In this document: piece by piece, positions 17,122-26,431 of the stretch | Layout: every line of letters begins with the position of its first letter | Position numbering within the stretch: the first letter of the stretch is position 1 | NCBI GenBank assembly: GCA_017458185.1 | Contig: JAFTFY010000031.1 | Coordinates: 1-64,000, forward strand | DNA from: Neisseriaceae bacterium | GTDB taxonomy: Bacteria; Pseudomonadota; Gammaproteobacteria; Burkholderiales; Neisseriaceae | Reading direction: 5' to 3' | Length of the DNA stretch: 64,000 nt | The notes under the pieces: generated by a model | Database searches by the model: none | The model's input: only the letters and a program-made list of their open reading frames with translations | What the model was told of the DNA's origin: nothing | Translations under genes and position numbers: made by a program

Positions 17122-20100
17122 ATGGCTCGTTTTTTTATTGACCGCCCCATTTTTGCGTGGGTGATTGCCATTTTTATTATTATGGCAGGTTTGGTGTCGA
17201 TTAAATTTCTGCCGATTAACCAATATCCGCAGGTTACGCCGCCGAAAATTATGCTGTGGGCAAGTTACCCTGGTGCAGACGCGGAAACCATTGACAGCAG
17301 TGTGATGTCGATTATCGAAGATTCGATGAACGGTATTGACGGCTTGCAATATATGGAATCGCAGTCGTCCGCAGGTTCAGGCACGCTGACGCTTACTTTC
17401 ACCACCGAAACCAACGAAGATATTGCTCAAATGCAGGTGCAAAATCGATTGTCAAGGGTGGAAAGTCGCTTGCCTGATATGGTTACCCAGTTGGGCATTC
17501 AAGTGTTTAAGCGAAGTTCTAACTTCTTAATGTTGGTGGCGTTGCAGTCGGATACGGTGGAAAAAGATGTCATCGGCGATTACGCCAACCGCAATATTTT
17601 GCCTGAATTACAACGCTTACCCGGTGTGGGTTCGGTGCAATTATTCGGTGCAGAACGCGCTATGCGGATTTGGGTGGATCACAATAAACTAAAATCTTTA
17701 AATTTAAGTTTTGGCGATATTAACAACGCCATTGCCACACAAAATGTGCAGATTGCCGCAGGTACAATGGGCGGTTTAGGCAGCCTGAAAAACGATTTTC
17801 ATCAGCCGATTGTTGCCACCGTTACCGTGCCAAGCCGTATGAAAAGCGTTGCCGAATTTGAAAACTTAATTCTGCGTGCAGGCACAGACGGTTCAATCGT
17901 GCGTCTGAAAGATGTGGCACGCGTGGAATTAGGCTCGCAAGAATACGATGTGGGTATGCGTTTGAATAAAAAACCCACCGTGGGTATGGGCGTGCAGTTG
18001 TCCAACACGGGCAATGCTATGGAAGTGTCAGGCTTAATTCAAGCCAAAATGAAAGAACTCGAACGCTATTTCCCCGAGGGCGTGTCTTGGACAGTGCCGT
18101 ATGATGCGTCCGTGTTTGTGGATTTATCAATTAGCAAAGTGGTGCATACGCTGATTGAAGCGATTGTGTTGGTGTTTATCGTGATGTTTATCTTCTTGCA
18201 AAACTGGCGATACACCTTAATTCCCACGATTGTCGTGCCGATTGCTCTGTTGGGAGCGTTGGCAGTGGTGTACGCCTTGGGTATGTCGATTAATGTGCTG
18301 ACCATGTTTGCGATGGTGCTGGTGATTGGGATTATTGTCGATGACGCAATCGTGGTGGTGGAAAATGTCGAACGCATTATGGCAGAAGAAGGTTTATCCC
18401 CCAAAGAAGCCACCAAAAAAGGTATGGATCAAATCTACGGTGCGATTATCGGTATTACTGCCGTGTTGATTGTGGTATTCATTCCAATGGCGTTTTTCAG
18501 CGGTTCAACAGGCAATATTTACCGTCAATTTGCGATTGTGATGTCGGTTTCAATCGCATTCTCGGCGTTTTTGGCGTTATCACTCACACCTGCATTGTGC
18601 GGCACGCTGATTAAACCGTTAAAAGAAAATCATCACGACAAAAAAGGCTTTTTCGGCTGGTTTAACAAATGGTTTGCTGCCACTGCCAAATCGTATGAAC
18701 GCGGCACAGCACGACTTTTACAACGCGGTGCAAGAATGCTGATTTTGTATCTGATGATTATCGGTGTCGCCGTCTTTACGATGTCTCGCTTGCCCACAGG
18801 CTTTATTCCCGAAGAAGACCAAGGCAACCTGATGATGATGTATCAACTACCGTCAGGGGCTTCGATGGAACGCTCGATGAAGACGGTGGAAACTTTTGAA
18901 AATGTTGTCGGCAGTCTGCCAGAAGTGAAGAATATTGCGGTGATTAGCGGTTTCTCCTTTAACGGCAGTGGCGAAAATGTCGGTATGGGTTTCGTAACCC
19001 TTAAAGACTGGAAAGAACGCGAGGGCAAAGGTCAAGACGCGTCAAGCCTTGCCCAAAAAATCACAGGTATGATGATGGGTACATTGCGAGACGGTTACGC
19101 TGTCGGCATTGTCCCCCCTGCGATTATGGGTTTGGGTAACGGTAATGGCGTATCGTTCCGCTTGCAAGACCGTGGCGGTAACGGACACGCCGCCTTGCTT
19201 GCCGCACGCAATCAGTTTATTGGTATGGCGATGCAAAGCCCCATTCTCACAGGCGTGCGTCCAGAGGGCTTGGAAGACGCGGCACAAATGCACATTGAAA
19301 TCAACCGTGATGCGGCTGCCACACAAGGCGTAAGTTTTGCCTCCATTGGCACGGTGTTATCCACCGCCATTGGTTCAAAATATGTGAATGACTTTGACAA
19401 CAGCGGCAGATTGCAACGCGTAATTGTGCAGTCCGAACCCAAAGACCGCTTGCAACCCGAAGATATTCTTAACTTAACCGTGCCGAATATGCGTGGCGAA
19501 CCTGTGCCGTTGTCCGCTTTTGCAACGGCAAAATGGGTGAATGGTCCAACAATGACCGTGCGTTATAACGGCTATCCAGCGATGAAAATCACTGCGTCTC
19601 CTGCACCAGGATACAGCAGTGGCGATGTCATTGCCGAAATGGAACGCATTGCTCACCAACTGCCCCAAGGCTTTGGCTTTGAATGGACAGATGCCACACT
19701 CGAAGAAATTCAGGCAGGCGCACAAAGTTATATTTTGTATGCGTTCTCGATTTTCATTATTTTCCTGTGCTTGGCGGCATTGTATGAAAGTTGGTCGATT
19801 CCTTTTGCGGTGATGTTGGTTGTGCCGTTGGGCTTTTTGGGCGTGGTTTTGGGCGTATGGATTCGCAACACATTAGGCTTGGGCGGACACAGTTACGCCG
19901 CCGATGTGTATTTCCAAATCGGTATGGTAACCGTGATTGGCTTATCCGCCAAAAACGCCATTTTGATTGTGGAATTTGCCAAAGACCTGCAAAAGAGCGG
20001 TGCAACCGCTTATCAGGCAGCCTTAACCGCAGCCCACTTGCGTTTCCGCCCCATTTTGATGACATCATTTGCATTCATCTTGGGCGTAGTGCCGCTGTAT

Positions 20101-20238
20101 GTCGCCACAGGAGCCAGTTCCGCCAGCCAGCGTTCTATCGGCACAGGCGTATTTTGGGGTATGCTGATTGGCACAATCTTGGCAATCAGTTTTGTGCCAC
20201 TGTTCTATTTAACCGTGCGTAAGTTATTCAAAGGATAG
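17122..20238 (+). CDS. RND multidrug efflux permease, HAE1 family (MtrD/AcrB type)
   Basis: A 1038-residue inner-membrane proton/drug antiporter with 12 transmembrane segments and two large periplasmic loops. The proton-relay Asp pair is in GIIVDDAIVVVENVERIM (about 405-420). The partner Lys is in IGLSAKNAILIVEFAK (about 940). The N terminus MARFFIDRPIFAWVIAI is typical. It follows the adaptor by 15 bases with GGGGAAA as ribosome-binding site. The outer-membrane channel gene does not follow directly: two AT-rich genes intervene. Confidence 0.96.
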   Translation: MARFFIDRPIFAWVIAIFIIMAGLVSIKFLPINQYPQVTPPKIMLWASYPGADAETIDSSVMSIIEDSMNGIDGLQYMESQSSAGSGTLTLTFTTETNEDIAQMQVQNRLSRVESRLPDMVTQLGIQVFKRSSNFLMLVALQSDTVEKDVIGDYANRNILPELQRLPGVGSVQLFGAERAMRIWVDHNKLKSLNLSFGDINNAIATQNVQIAAGTMGGLGSLKNDFHQPIVATVTVPSRMKSVAEFENLILRAGTDGSIVRLKDVARVELGSQEYDVGMRLNKKPTVGMGVQLSNTGNAMEVSGLIQAKMKELERYFPEGVSWTVPYDASVFVDLSISKVVHTLIEAIVLVFIVMFIFLQNWRYTLIPTIVVPIALLGALAVVYALGMSINVLTMFAMVLVIGIIVDDAIVVVENVERIMAEEGLSPKEATKKGMDQIYGAIIGITAVLIVVFIPMAFFSGSTGNIYRQFAIVMSVSIAFSAFLALSLTPALCGTLIKPLKENHHDKKGFFGWFNKWFAATAKSYERGTARLLQRGARMLILYLMIIGVAVFTMSRLPTGFIPEEDQGNLMMMYQLPSGASMERSMKTVETFENVVGSLPEVKNIAVISGFSFNGSGENVGMGFVTLKDWKEREGKGQDASSLAQKITGMMMGTLRDGYAVGIVPPAIMGLGNGNGVSFRLQDRGGNGHAALLAARNQFIGMAMQSPILTGVRPEGLEDAAQMHIEINRDAAATQGVSFASIGTVLSTAIGSKYVNDFDNSGRLQRVIVQSEPKDRLQPEDILNLTVPNMRGEPVPLSAFATAKWVNGPTMTVRYNGYPAMKITASPAPGYSSGDVIAEMERIAHQLPQGFGFEWTDATLEEIQAGAQSYILYAFSIFIIFLCLAALYESWSIPFAVMLVVPLGFLGVVLGVWIRNTLGLGGHSYAADVYFQIGMVTVIGLSAKNAILIVEFAKDLQKSGATAYQAALTAAHLRFRPILMTSFAFILGVVPLYVATGASSASQRSIGTGVFWGMLIGTILAISFVPLFYLTVRKLFKG

Positions 20239-20308
20239 TAGGGTGGGCATTTTTGCCCACCTTAACGACAGAATAACTTTCAGGCAGCCTGAAAACAAGG
20301 AATAGAAA
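20239..20308. repeat. Hairpin plus DUS after the pump gene
   Basis: The hairpin GGTGGGCA-ttt-TTGCCCACC (about 20242-20262) is followed by a DUS at about 20280. It could reduce read-through into the next gene. It belongs to the dispersed hairpin family. Confidence 0.65.
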
Positions 20309-21022
20309 ATGAAGAAACAGCAAAAACATTTTGTGATTGAAGCCTTGTTAAAACAAGGCAATGTGGCTACTTTGTCGCAACTTTATCATTTAACCGATGT
20401 TTCTTCTTGGCAAACCAAAACACCATTTGCGTCTATTCGCCGTATTTTGCAAACAAATGCGGAATTTTTTAAAATTCAACCAGGTTTATGGGGATTAACA
20501 GAATATAAAAAAGAAATTTTAGAAAAATTTGCAATAAAAGATGAAAAAATCATTAACGAAAATGAATTTACCCATGCCTATTATCAAGGCATAATTGCAG
20601 AAATCGGCAATAAAAAACAATTCAAAACTTTTGTACCCGCACAAGATAAAAATAAATTATTTATCAATCGCAAATTAAGCGAAATTGTTACCACAGATAA
20701 ATGCGATTTTACTTATCCTGAAATTATTAGATTTGCTAAAACCATTGATGTGATTTGGTTTAATAACAGAAATTTACCTAATTCATTTTTTGAAGTAGAA
20801 CATAGCACAGATTTTAAAAATTCAATCAATAAATTTTTTGAATTACAAGATTTTCGTGCCAGATTTTTTATTGTTGCCAAAGAAGAACGGCATAAACAAT
20901 TTGATAGTATTATTAACGCTTCCATTTACTTGCCTATTAAAGATTTAATTACTTTTAAAAATTATGAAAGTCTGGTCAAACAATATGAAAAAGAAATGAC
21001 TTTGATTGAAAAGGAAATTTAA
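20309..21022 (+). CDS. Probable HARE-type winged helix / PD-(D/E)XK nuclease-like protein
   Basis: A 237-residue soluble protein. Residues 6-65 (FVIEALLKQGNVATLSQLYH to FFKIQPGLWGLTEY) resemble a HARE/winged-helix DNA-binding module. Residues 140-192 contain TIDVIWFNN...SFFEVEHSTD followed by ARFFIVA. That pattern (Asp147, Glu162/Glu164, then a strand) is like the PD-(D/E)XK nuclease core with an ExE variant. No partner methylase is present. The gene is AT-rich and sits inside the efflux operon in the same direction, with the ATG after AAGGAA. I infer a restriction or DNA-processing role from fold-like motifs only. Confidence 0.5.
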   Translation: MKKQQKHFVIEALLKQGNVATLSQLYHLTDVSSWQTKTPFASIRRILQTNAEFFKIQPGLWGLTEYKKEILEKFAIKDEKIINENEFTHAYYQGIIAEIGNKKQFKTFVPAQDKNKLFINRKLSEIVTTDKCDFTYPEIIRFAKTIDVIWFNNRNLPNSFFEVEHSTDFKNSINKFFELQDFRARFFIVAKEERHKQFDSIINASIYLPIKDLITFKNYESLVKQYEKEMTLIEKEI

Positions 21023-21063
21023 CCTTTCAGGCAGCCTGAAAACAAAACATAAGGATTTATATA

Positions 21064-21870
21064 ATGGAAAATAAAGAATTAACATTAAAAGAATTTATTG
21101 CATTAGCAGTAAAAGTGTTGGAAAAGGCTCCTTATCTTAAACAAAGGAAAGTTATAACAGATTTTTTTAAAAACAGTAAAGATAAGTACGCAAGACTTGC
21201 CATTGTTGATACTTTTTATTCTACACAAATGAATAAAAGACTTTTTGGTTTAGACGATTTAGCAAAGGAAATAGAAGAAATCGGTACAGATGAACAATTA
21301 AAAGAAGAAGTAGAAAAATTTAAAAATTATGATGATGAGCAAAATAAGATTAGTAAATTATTATCTGATAAGAATAAATATGGGATACGCAAAAATGGAA
21401 AAGATTTTGGTCACGCAAGGTCTTTAATTTCAAAATATATTTATTTTGCAACAGATTTTAATTTTCCGATAGAAGATACATTTGTGAAAGATAATATAAA
21501 TATTATTTTACTTCATTTTGTAAAAAATGAAATTGATAATAAAAATGATATATTAAAAGAAATTATAAAATTCTGTGATGGTAATAAAATTAAGTATTCA
21601 GAATTTGATAATTTATTATGGTTGTTTGGTAAAATAAAAAAAGGTTCTTTATCTTTAATTGTGAAAAAAGAAGAATATTTGGACATAATTAAAGGATTAG
21701 GATTAAAAAGTAAAAATTACAAAAAAAGTGAAGAATTTAATAAAAGTGAAGAATTTAATAAATGTATGGCTTGTAAATTAAAAAATTTGCAAGAAATTGA
21801 GAAGATTAAGGATTTAATCTCCGATGATTTTTATACATTTTTAGTACAAAGTTCTAACATAGATATATAA
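21064..21870 (+). CDS. AT-rich hypothetical protein between pump and channel genes
   Basis: A 268-residue Lys/Asn/Ile-rich soluble protein. I cannot assign a family with confidence. Two patches look conserved: ARLAIVDTFYSTQMNKRLFGLDDLA (about 47-72) and SEFDNLLWLFGKIKKG (about 180-195). The second recalls the helix-rich core of some DNA-glycosylase-like proteins, but this is weak. A 19-base direct repeat duplicates the peptide KSEEFN (about 21725-21763). It follows the probable nuclease gene by 41 bases including a DUS, and ends 20 bases before the outer-membrane channel gene. The pair looks like an inserted two-gene unit. Confidence 0.55.
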   Translation: MENKELTLKEFIALAVKVLEKAPYLKQRKVITDFFKNSKDKYARLAIVDTFYSTQMNKRLFGLDDLAKEIEEIGTDEQLKEEVEKFKNYDDEQNKISKLLSDKNKYGIRKNGKDFGHARSLISKYIYFATDFNFPIEDTFVKDNINIILLHFVKNEIDNKNDILKEIIKFCDGNKIKYSEFDNLLWLFGKIKKGSLSLIVKKEEYLDIIKGLGLKSKNYKKSEEFNKSEEFNKCMACKLKNLQEIEKIKDLISDDFYTFLVQSSNIDI

Positions 21871-21890
21871 CCCAAAAAAGAAAGCAAAAA

Positions 21891-23294
21891 ATGACATTCA
21901 AACCCCATATTTTAACCGCCGTTTTAACCGCAAGCGTTTTATCGGCTTGTACAATGGCACCGACTTATCACCGTCCCGAAGTCAATGCCCCAGTGATTGA
22001 CGACAACAATGCCACACAGACGAATGCTGTGCGGGCTGTGGAAATTCAGTGGCAAGCCTATTTTGCTGACCCACGCTTAAAAGCCTTAATTGACGCGGCG
22101 TTGCAACGCAATACCGATTTGCGTTTAGCGGTGTTGAATGCGGACGCGGCACGGGCTCAATATGGTATTCAACGCTCGGAATTGTTTCCTAATATAGGGG
22201 CAAGTGCTTCGATGACGCGTAATCGTGTGTCGCAGGATTTAAGCCAAACAGGTCAAGCCTATATTGCGGAGCAGTATTCAGTGGGCTTGGGTGTTACTGC
22301 TTGGGAGTTGGATTTGTTTGGCAAAGTGCGTAGCCTGAATAACGCCGCCGTGCATAATTATTTTGCCGCTCGCCACAGTGCAGACGCTGCTAAAATCAGC
22401 ATTATTGCGGCGGTTGCCAAGTCGTATTTTGCGGAAAAATCAGCACAGGAAAGTATGGATTATGCCGATAAGACTTTGAAAACACGGCAAGAAAGTCATC
22501 GTTTAGCAGAAATCAGCCACAAGGCAGGAGTGATTTCCGATATTGCCCTAAATCAGTCGTTAAGCCAAATTGAACAAGCCAAAGCCGCATACGCCGCCGC
22601 GAAGACACAAAGAGACGCGGCTCGCAATGCTCTAACCGTTTTAGTGGGCGGAACGCTGCCTGAAAAACTGCCAGACGGCAAGCCTTTAACATTAGAAGCC
22701 CAGTTTAACAACCAAATTCCCGCAGGTGTGTCGTCCGATATTTTGACGCAACGACCTGATATTTTATCTGCCGAAGAACAACTTAAAGCCGCCAACGCTC
22801 AAATCGGAGCGGCACGCGCGGCGTTTTTTCCCAGCATTAAACTCACAGGTTCAGGCGGCTTTGCCACAGGCGAGTTAGACAATCTATTTCACGGCACGGC
22901 ACGCGTGTGGAGTTTTTCGCCGCAAATCAGCATACCGATTTTCACTTGGGGAGCCGTCAAATCAGGCTTGGACTTGGTGAAAGTACGCAAAGAAATGTCG
23001 ATTGTGCAGTATGAACAAGCGGTGCAAAACGCCTTTCGCGACACTTCAAATGCTTTGAACGCCCAAAAAACCTTGTCCGAACAAGCGGCAGCACAAGAAA
23101 AAATCGCCCAAGCAACAGGCAAAGTGTTGCAATTAACCGAAATGCGACACAAACACGGCGTATCGAGTTCTTTGGATTTGCTTGACGCACAACGCCAAAG
23201 TTTCGCCGCCGAAACGGCGTTAATCAATGTGCGTTTGCAACAGTTAAATAATCGTGTGGATTTGTATAAAGCATTCGGCGGGGGTGTGAAATAG
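21891..23294 (+). CDS. RND efflux outer-membrane channel lipoprotein (MtrE/OprM, NodT family)
   Basis: A 467-residue outer-membrane factor that forms the exit duct for the upstream adaptor and pump. The signal peptide ends at SACTMAPTYHRP, with a lipobox giving a lipidated Cys at about 20. Two duplicated OEP domains follow. Family landmarks are WELDLFGKVRSLNNAA (about 139) and ILTQRPDILSAEEQLKAANAQIGAARAAFFPSIKLTGSGGF (about 280-325). Its separation from the pump gene by 1.65 kb of unrelated AT-rich DNA is unusual. Confidence 0.94.
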   Translation: MTFKPHILTAVLTASVLSACTMAPTYHRPEVNAPVIDDNNATQTNAVRAVEIQWQAYFADPRLKALIDAALQRNTDLRLAVLNADAARAQYGIQRSELFPNIGASASMTRNRVSQDLSQTGQAYIAEQYSVGLGVTAWELDLFGKVRSLNNAAVHNYFAARHSADAAKISIIAAVAKSYFAEKSAQESMDYADKTLKTRQESHRLAEISHKAGVISDIALNQSLSQIEQAKAAYAAAKTQRDAARNALTVLVGGTLPEKLPDGKPLTLEAQFNNQIPAGVSSDILTQRPDILSAEEQLKAANAQIGAARAAFFPSIKLTGSGGFATGELDNLFHGTARVWSFSPQISIPIFTWGAVKSGLDLVKVRKEMSIVQYEQAVQNAFRDTSNALNAQKTLSEQAAAQEKIAQATGKVLQLTEMRHKHGVSSSLDLLDAQRQSFAAETALINVRLQQLNNRVDLYKAFGGGVK

Positions 23295-23621
23295 TTTATT
23301 GTAGCGTGGGCAACTTGTTGCCCACGCGTTTTAATAAATTGAAAACATTTCACTTTTCATTGTTATGTGTGTTTGTGTATGCTACCTGAAAATGATAATT
23401 GCAACGCGTGGCGGGCAAGTTACACACCCTACACTTGCTTAAATAAAAAAGATTTAACCATTGTTATTCCTAAAAACAAACAAAGTTAATTTAATATTTT
23501 CAGGTAGCCTGAAAACTTAATTATAGTGATTAAATGTTCAATAAATTTTCCACGCAGTGAGTGGAAAATTTTAAAATAGCCTTTCAGGCAGCCTGAAACT
23601 TTTGATTTAAAGGAGCAAAAA
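23295..23621. repeat. Intergenic region with terminator-like hairpin and DUS
   Basis: The stem GCGTGGGCAA-cttg-TTGCCCACGC followed by GTTTT (about 23304-23332) probably terminates the efflux operon. Further on are a partial copy of the same motif (about 23404-23440), a variant DUS with TACC (about 23500) and a DUS at about 23585 ahead of mlaF. No gene is visible. Confidence 0.65.
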
Positions 23622-24425
23622 ATGACTACACCATTTATAGAATTTCAAAATATATCATTTGCTTATGGCGAACGGTCGATAATTGGCGACATTAACTTTA
23701 CCATTCACAAAGGTGAATCTGTGGCGATTATGGGCGGTTCGGGTTGTGGCAAGACTACGCTGTTGCGATTGATTACACGCCAGTTGCAGCCAAATTCGGG
23801 CAGAATTTTAATTAACGGCAAGGACTTATCTGCATTTTCTGCCGCTGAATTATACGAATATCGCCGTGCAATGGGGGTTTTGTTTCAGTTTGGGGCGTTA
23901 TTTACCGATTTATCGGTGTATGACAATGTCGCTTTCCCTTTGCGAGAACACACGGACTTGCCCGAAAGCATGATTCGCGACTTGGTGTTGCTGAAATTAG
24001 ACGCAGTGGGCTTGCGTGGCACGCAGGATTTAATGCCGTCCGAGTTATCAGGCGGTATGAGCCGCCGCGTGGCGCTGGCACGCACCATTGCATTAGACCC
24101 TGCGTTAATGCTGTATGACGAACCTTTTACAGGGCTTGACCCCATTTCTTTGGGCGTAACCGCTCACTTAATCGCCCGCTTAACCAAAGCCCTGCACGCC
24201 ACAGGCATTATGGTAACCCACGACATTGGTGCGTCTTTGTCGCTGGTTGATAGAATTTTATTTATGGCACAGGGCAAAATCATCTTTTCAGGCAGCCCCG
24301 ATGAAATGCAAAACACCGATGAACAATGGGTGCAACAATTTATTAACGGCAGACCACACGGCCCTGTGGAATATCGCTATCCTGCTAAAACCAGTTTGAA
24401 AGATGATTTGGTTCAGGCTGCCTGA
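23622..24425 (+). CDS. mlaF: Phospholipid ABC transporter ATPase MlaF
   Basis: A 267-residue ATPase that energises the Mla pathway keeping phospholipids out of the outer leaflet of the outer membrane. Walker A is GGSGCGKTT (about 39-47). The ABC signature with the MlaF-specific form is LSGGMSRRVALARTIALDP (about 142-160), and Walker B is LMLYDEPFTGLDP. The ribosome-binding site AAAGGAG is 7 bases upstream. The C terminus DLVQAA and its TGA stop are supplied by a DUS. mlaE and mlaD lie 2 kb further on instead of directly downstream. Confidence 0.95.
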   Translation: MTTPFIEFQNISFAYGERSIIGDINFTIHKGESVAIMGGSGCGKTTLLRLITRQLQPNSGRILINGKDLSAFSAAELYEYRRAMGVLFQFGALFTDLSVYDNVAFPLREHTDLPESMIRDLVLLKLDAVGLRGTQDLMPSELSGGMSRRVALARTIALDPALMLYDEPFTGLDPISLGVTAHLIARLTKALHATGIMVTHDIGASLSLVDRILFMAQGKIIFSGSPDEMQNTDEQWVQQFINGRPHGPVEYRYPAKTSLKDDLVQAA

Positions 24426-24446
24426 AAGATGAAAGGAATAAATAAT

Positions 24447-25946
24447 ATGTATGTGAATATTAAAAAATCAGTTCAATTATTAGGTGTTTTGTTTGTTTTT
24501 AATAGCATATCTGATTTATATGCGAATGAAGAGATAATGCAAAAACAAAACAAAGTCATTTTAAAATCAGACCCGATTATTCTTCAATATGATAATGTTG
24601 GTGATTTTATCAATGGATTTGCAGAAGTTTATAAAGATAAAAAAGTGGGTTTAATTGATAAAACAGGAAAAGAAATTATTTCGCCCAAATATACTTCTGT
24701 TTTTAAATTAAAAGATGATAATTTAATGGTAGTTTGTACTGGTAAAGAAACGGTTCTTTTTGGAACACATTTTAATATATTGCCTAATAAATGTGGTTTG
24801 ATTGATAATCAAGAAAATATCATTGTTGATTTTAAATATAATACAATCGGAGCATTTAAAAACGGATTGGCACAAGTTTGTATTGGGAATAATTGTTATC
24901 TTGATAAAGGTAAGAATCATCATAAATATGGCTATATTGATAAAACAGGAAAAGAGATTATTCCTGCACAATACGATTGTATGAGTGATTTTATTGACGG
25001 ATTAGCCGTTGCTTGTATTGATGACAAAGCAATATTTATTGATAGAACAGGAAAAAAAGTTTCGCAAAGCACATATGATACCGCTAATAATTTTAGCGAA
25101 AATATTGCTTCTGTAAGAAAAGACGGAAAATGGCAACTGATTGATAAAAATTGGAAAACAATAGCAATTATGCCGAAAAAATATCATCATATTCATGATT
25201 TTGAAAATGGATTAGCACTTGTTTCAATATATCAAAAAGATATAGATAAATTTAAAAAAGGCGTTATTAACAAAAAAGGTAAGGAAATTATTCCCACAGA
25301 ATATGATTCTATTCAAAGAAGAAATGGCTTTTTCATTGTTAATAAAGATAAAAAAAGTGGAATAGTTGATAACAAGGGAAAGCAAGTAACACCGATTCAA
25401 TATGAAGATTTTATTTACACTTCTGATGAAATTGATTTGTTAGGTGTTTGTCAAAATAATCAATGTGGATTTATTGATAAAACAGGAAAAGAGATTGTCC
25501 CATTAAAATATGATAGTGTGGGAAATTTCGTAGAAGGATTTGCTCTTGTTAAGAAAAATAATAAAGAAGGTTTTATTGATAAAAATGGAAAAGAAATCAT
25601 ACCATTGAAATATGAATATATTGGTTATTTTGAAAATGGTTTAACAACAGCAAAAAAAGACGAAAATCATTGGGTGATTGTTGATACAAAAGGCAATGAA
25701 GTTTTGGATATAAATACGGGTAATTTTTATAGTGGAGATTTAGAATATAAAGAAATATGGATAGAAAAGAATAAAAAATTGGGTTTAATCAATATTAAAG
25801 GAGAACAAATTATTCCGTGTGAATATGATACAAATTACGGTCCGCCAAAATTTATTGACGGATTAGCAAAAGCAAGATTAAATGGCGAATGGGTTTTTAT
25901 TGATAGAATGAATAATATTATTATGAAAATTAACAATAAAAAATAA
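24447..25946 (+). CDS. Secreted WG-repeat protein (first of two)
   Basis: A 499-residue protein made of about eleven WG-type repeats. Each is roughly 40 residues with the pattern G-(L/F)-ID-K-x-GKEIIP-x-YD-x-(I/V)-x-x-F-x-x-GLA. A signal peptide (MYVNIKKSVQLLGVLFVFNSISDLYA) predicts export. WG repeats form beta-propeller-like or solenoid structures whose role is generally unknown. The ATG at 24447 is preceded by AAAGGAA; the upstream ATG at 24429 is less well placed. The gene is AT-rich and interrupts mlaF-mlaE. It is similar in design to the protein at 27888-29663, suggesting duplication or repeated insertion. Confidence 0.8.
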   Translation: MYVNIKKSVQLLGVLFVFNSISDLYANEEIMQKQNKVILKSDPIILQYDNVGDFINGFAEVYKDKKVGLIDKTGKEIISPKYTSVFKLKDDNLMVVCTGKETVLFGTHFNILPNKCGLIDNQENIIVDFKYNTIGAFKNGLAQVCIGNNCYLDKGKNHHKYGYIDKTGKEIIPAQYDCMSDFIDGLAVACIDDKAIFIDRTGKKVSQSTYDTANNFSENIASVRKDGKWQLIDKNWKTIAIMPKKYHHIHDFENGLALVSIYQKDIDKFKKGVINKKGKEIIPTEYDSIQRRNGFFIVNKDKKSGIVDNKGKQVTPIQYEDFIYTSDEIDLLGVCQNNQCGFIDKTGKEIVPLKYDSVGNFVEGFALVKKNNKEGFIDKNGKEIIPLKYEYIGYFENGLTTAKKDENHWVIVDTKGNEVLDINTGNFYSGDLEYKEIWIEKNKKLGLINIKGEQIIPCEYDTNYGPPKFIDGLAKARLNGEWVFIDRMNNIIMKINNKK

Positions 25947-25993
25947 TATTATAAACTTTCAGGTTACCTGAAAAAATATAAAGGAATAAAAAA

Positions 25994-26313
25994 ATGCCAC
26001 AAAACAATCCATTAGGCGACAATATGCAAACTGCATATCAATTTATTCGTGGTCAAATTATTGACGCACAGCGGCAGGTTTATCGTGCGGTGAATGTGGC
26101 TATGGTGCAAGCCTATTGGCATATTGGCAAGGCGATTTATGAATATTGTGGCGAAAATGAACGGGCAGCGTATGGTAAGCAGGTGTTGAAATATCTTTCT
26201 GAACGCTTAACGGCGGAATTTGGTAAGGGTTTTGACGAAAGTAATTTACGCAGTATGGTTTGTTTTATTTAACTTTTCAAAAACAGGACTCACTGCGTCC
26301 TGAATTGAGTTAA
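25994..26313 (+). pseudogene. Truncated, frameshifted DUF1016 (YhcG-type, PD-(D/E)XK) gene
   Basis: The open frame encodes 92 residues beginning MPQNNPLGDNMQTAYQFIRGQIIDAQRQVYRAVN, typical of the N-terminal DUF1016 domain up to DESNLRS. It then ends prematurely (MVCFI-stop). In the next frame from about 26256 the DNA reads FYLTFQKQDSLRPELS followed by a stop. That is the expected continuation of the family, so a frameshift near 26250 and a second truncation destroyed the gene. The catalytic nuclease half is missing. It lies between the WG-repeat gene and mlaE. Confidence 0.85.
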
Positions 26314-26431
26314 AAAATAATATACCATTTTTCTAAAAACGGCAGACACTGTGTGCCAAATTGTATTGCTATATAATTGAAAGTTTTTCAGGCAGCCTGA
26401 AAACTTATAACACAAGGATTTTACAACACAA

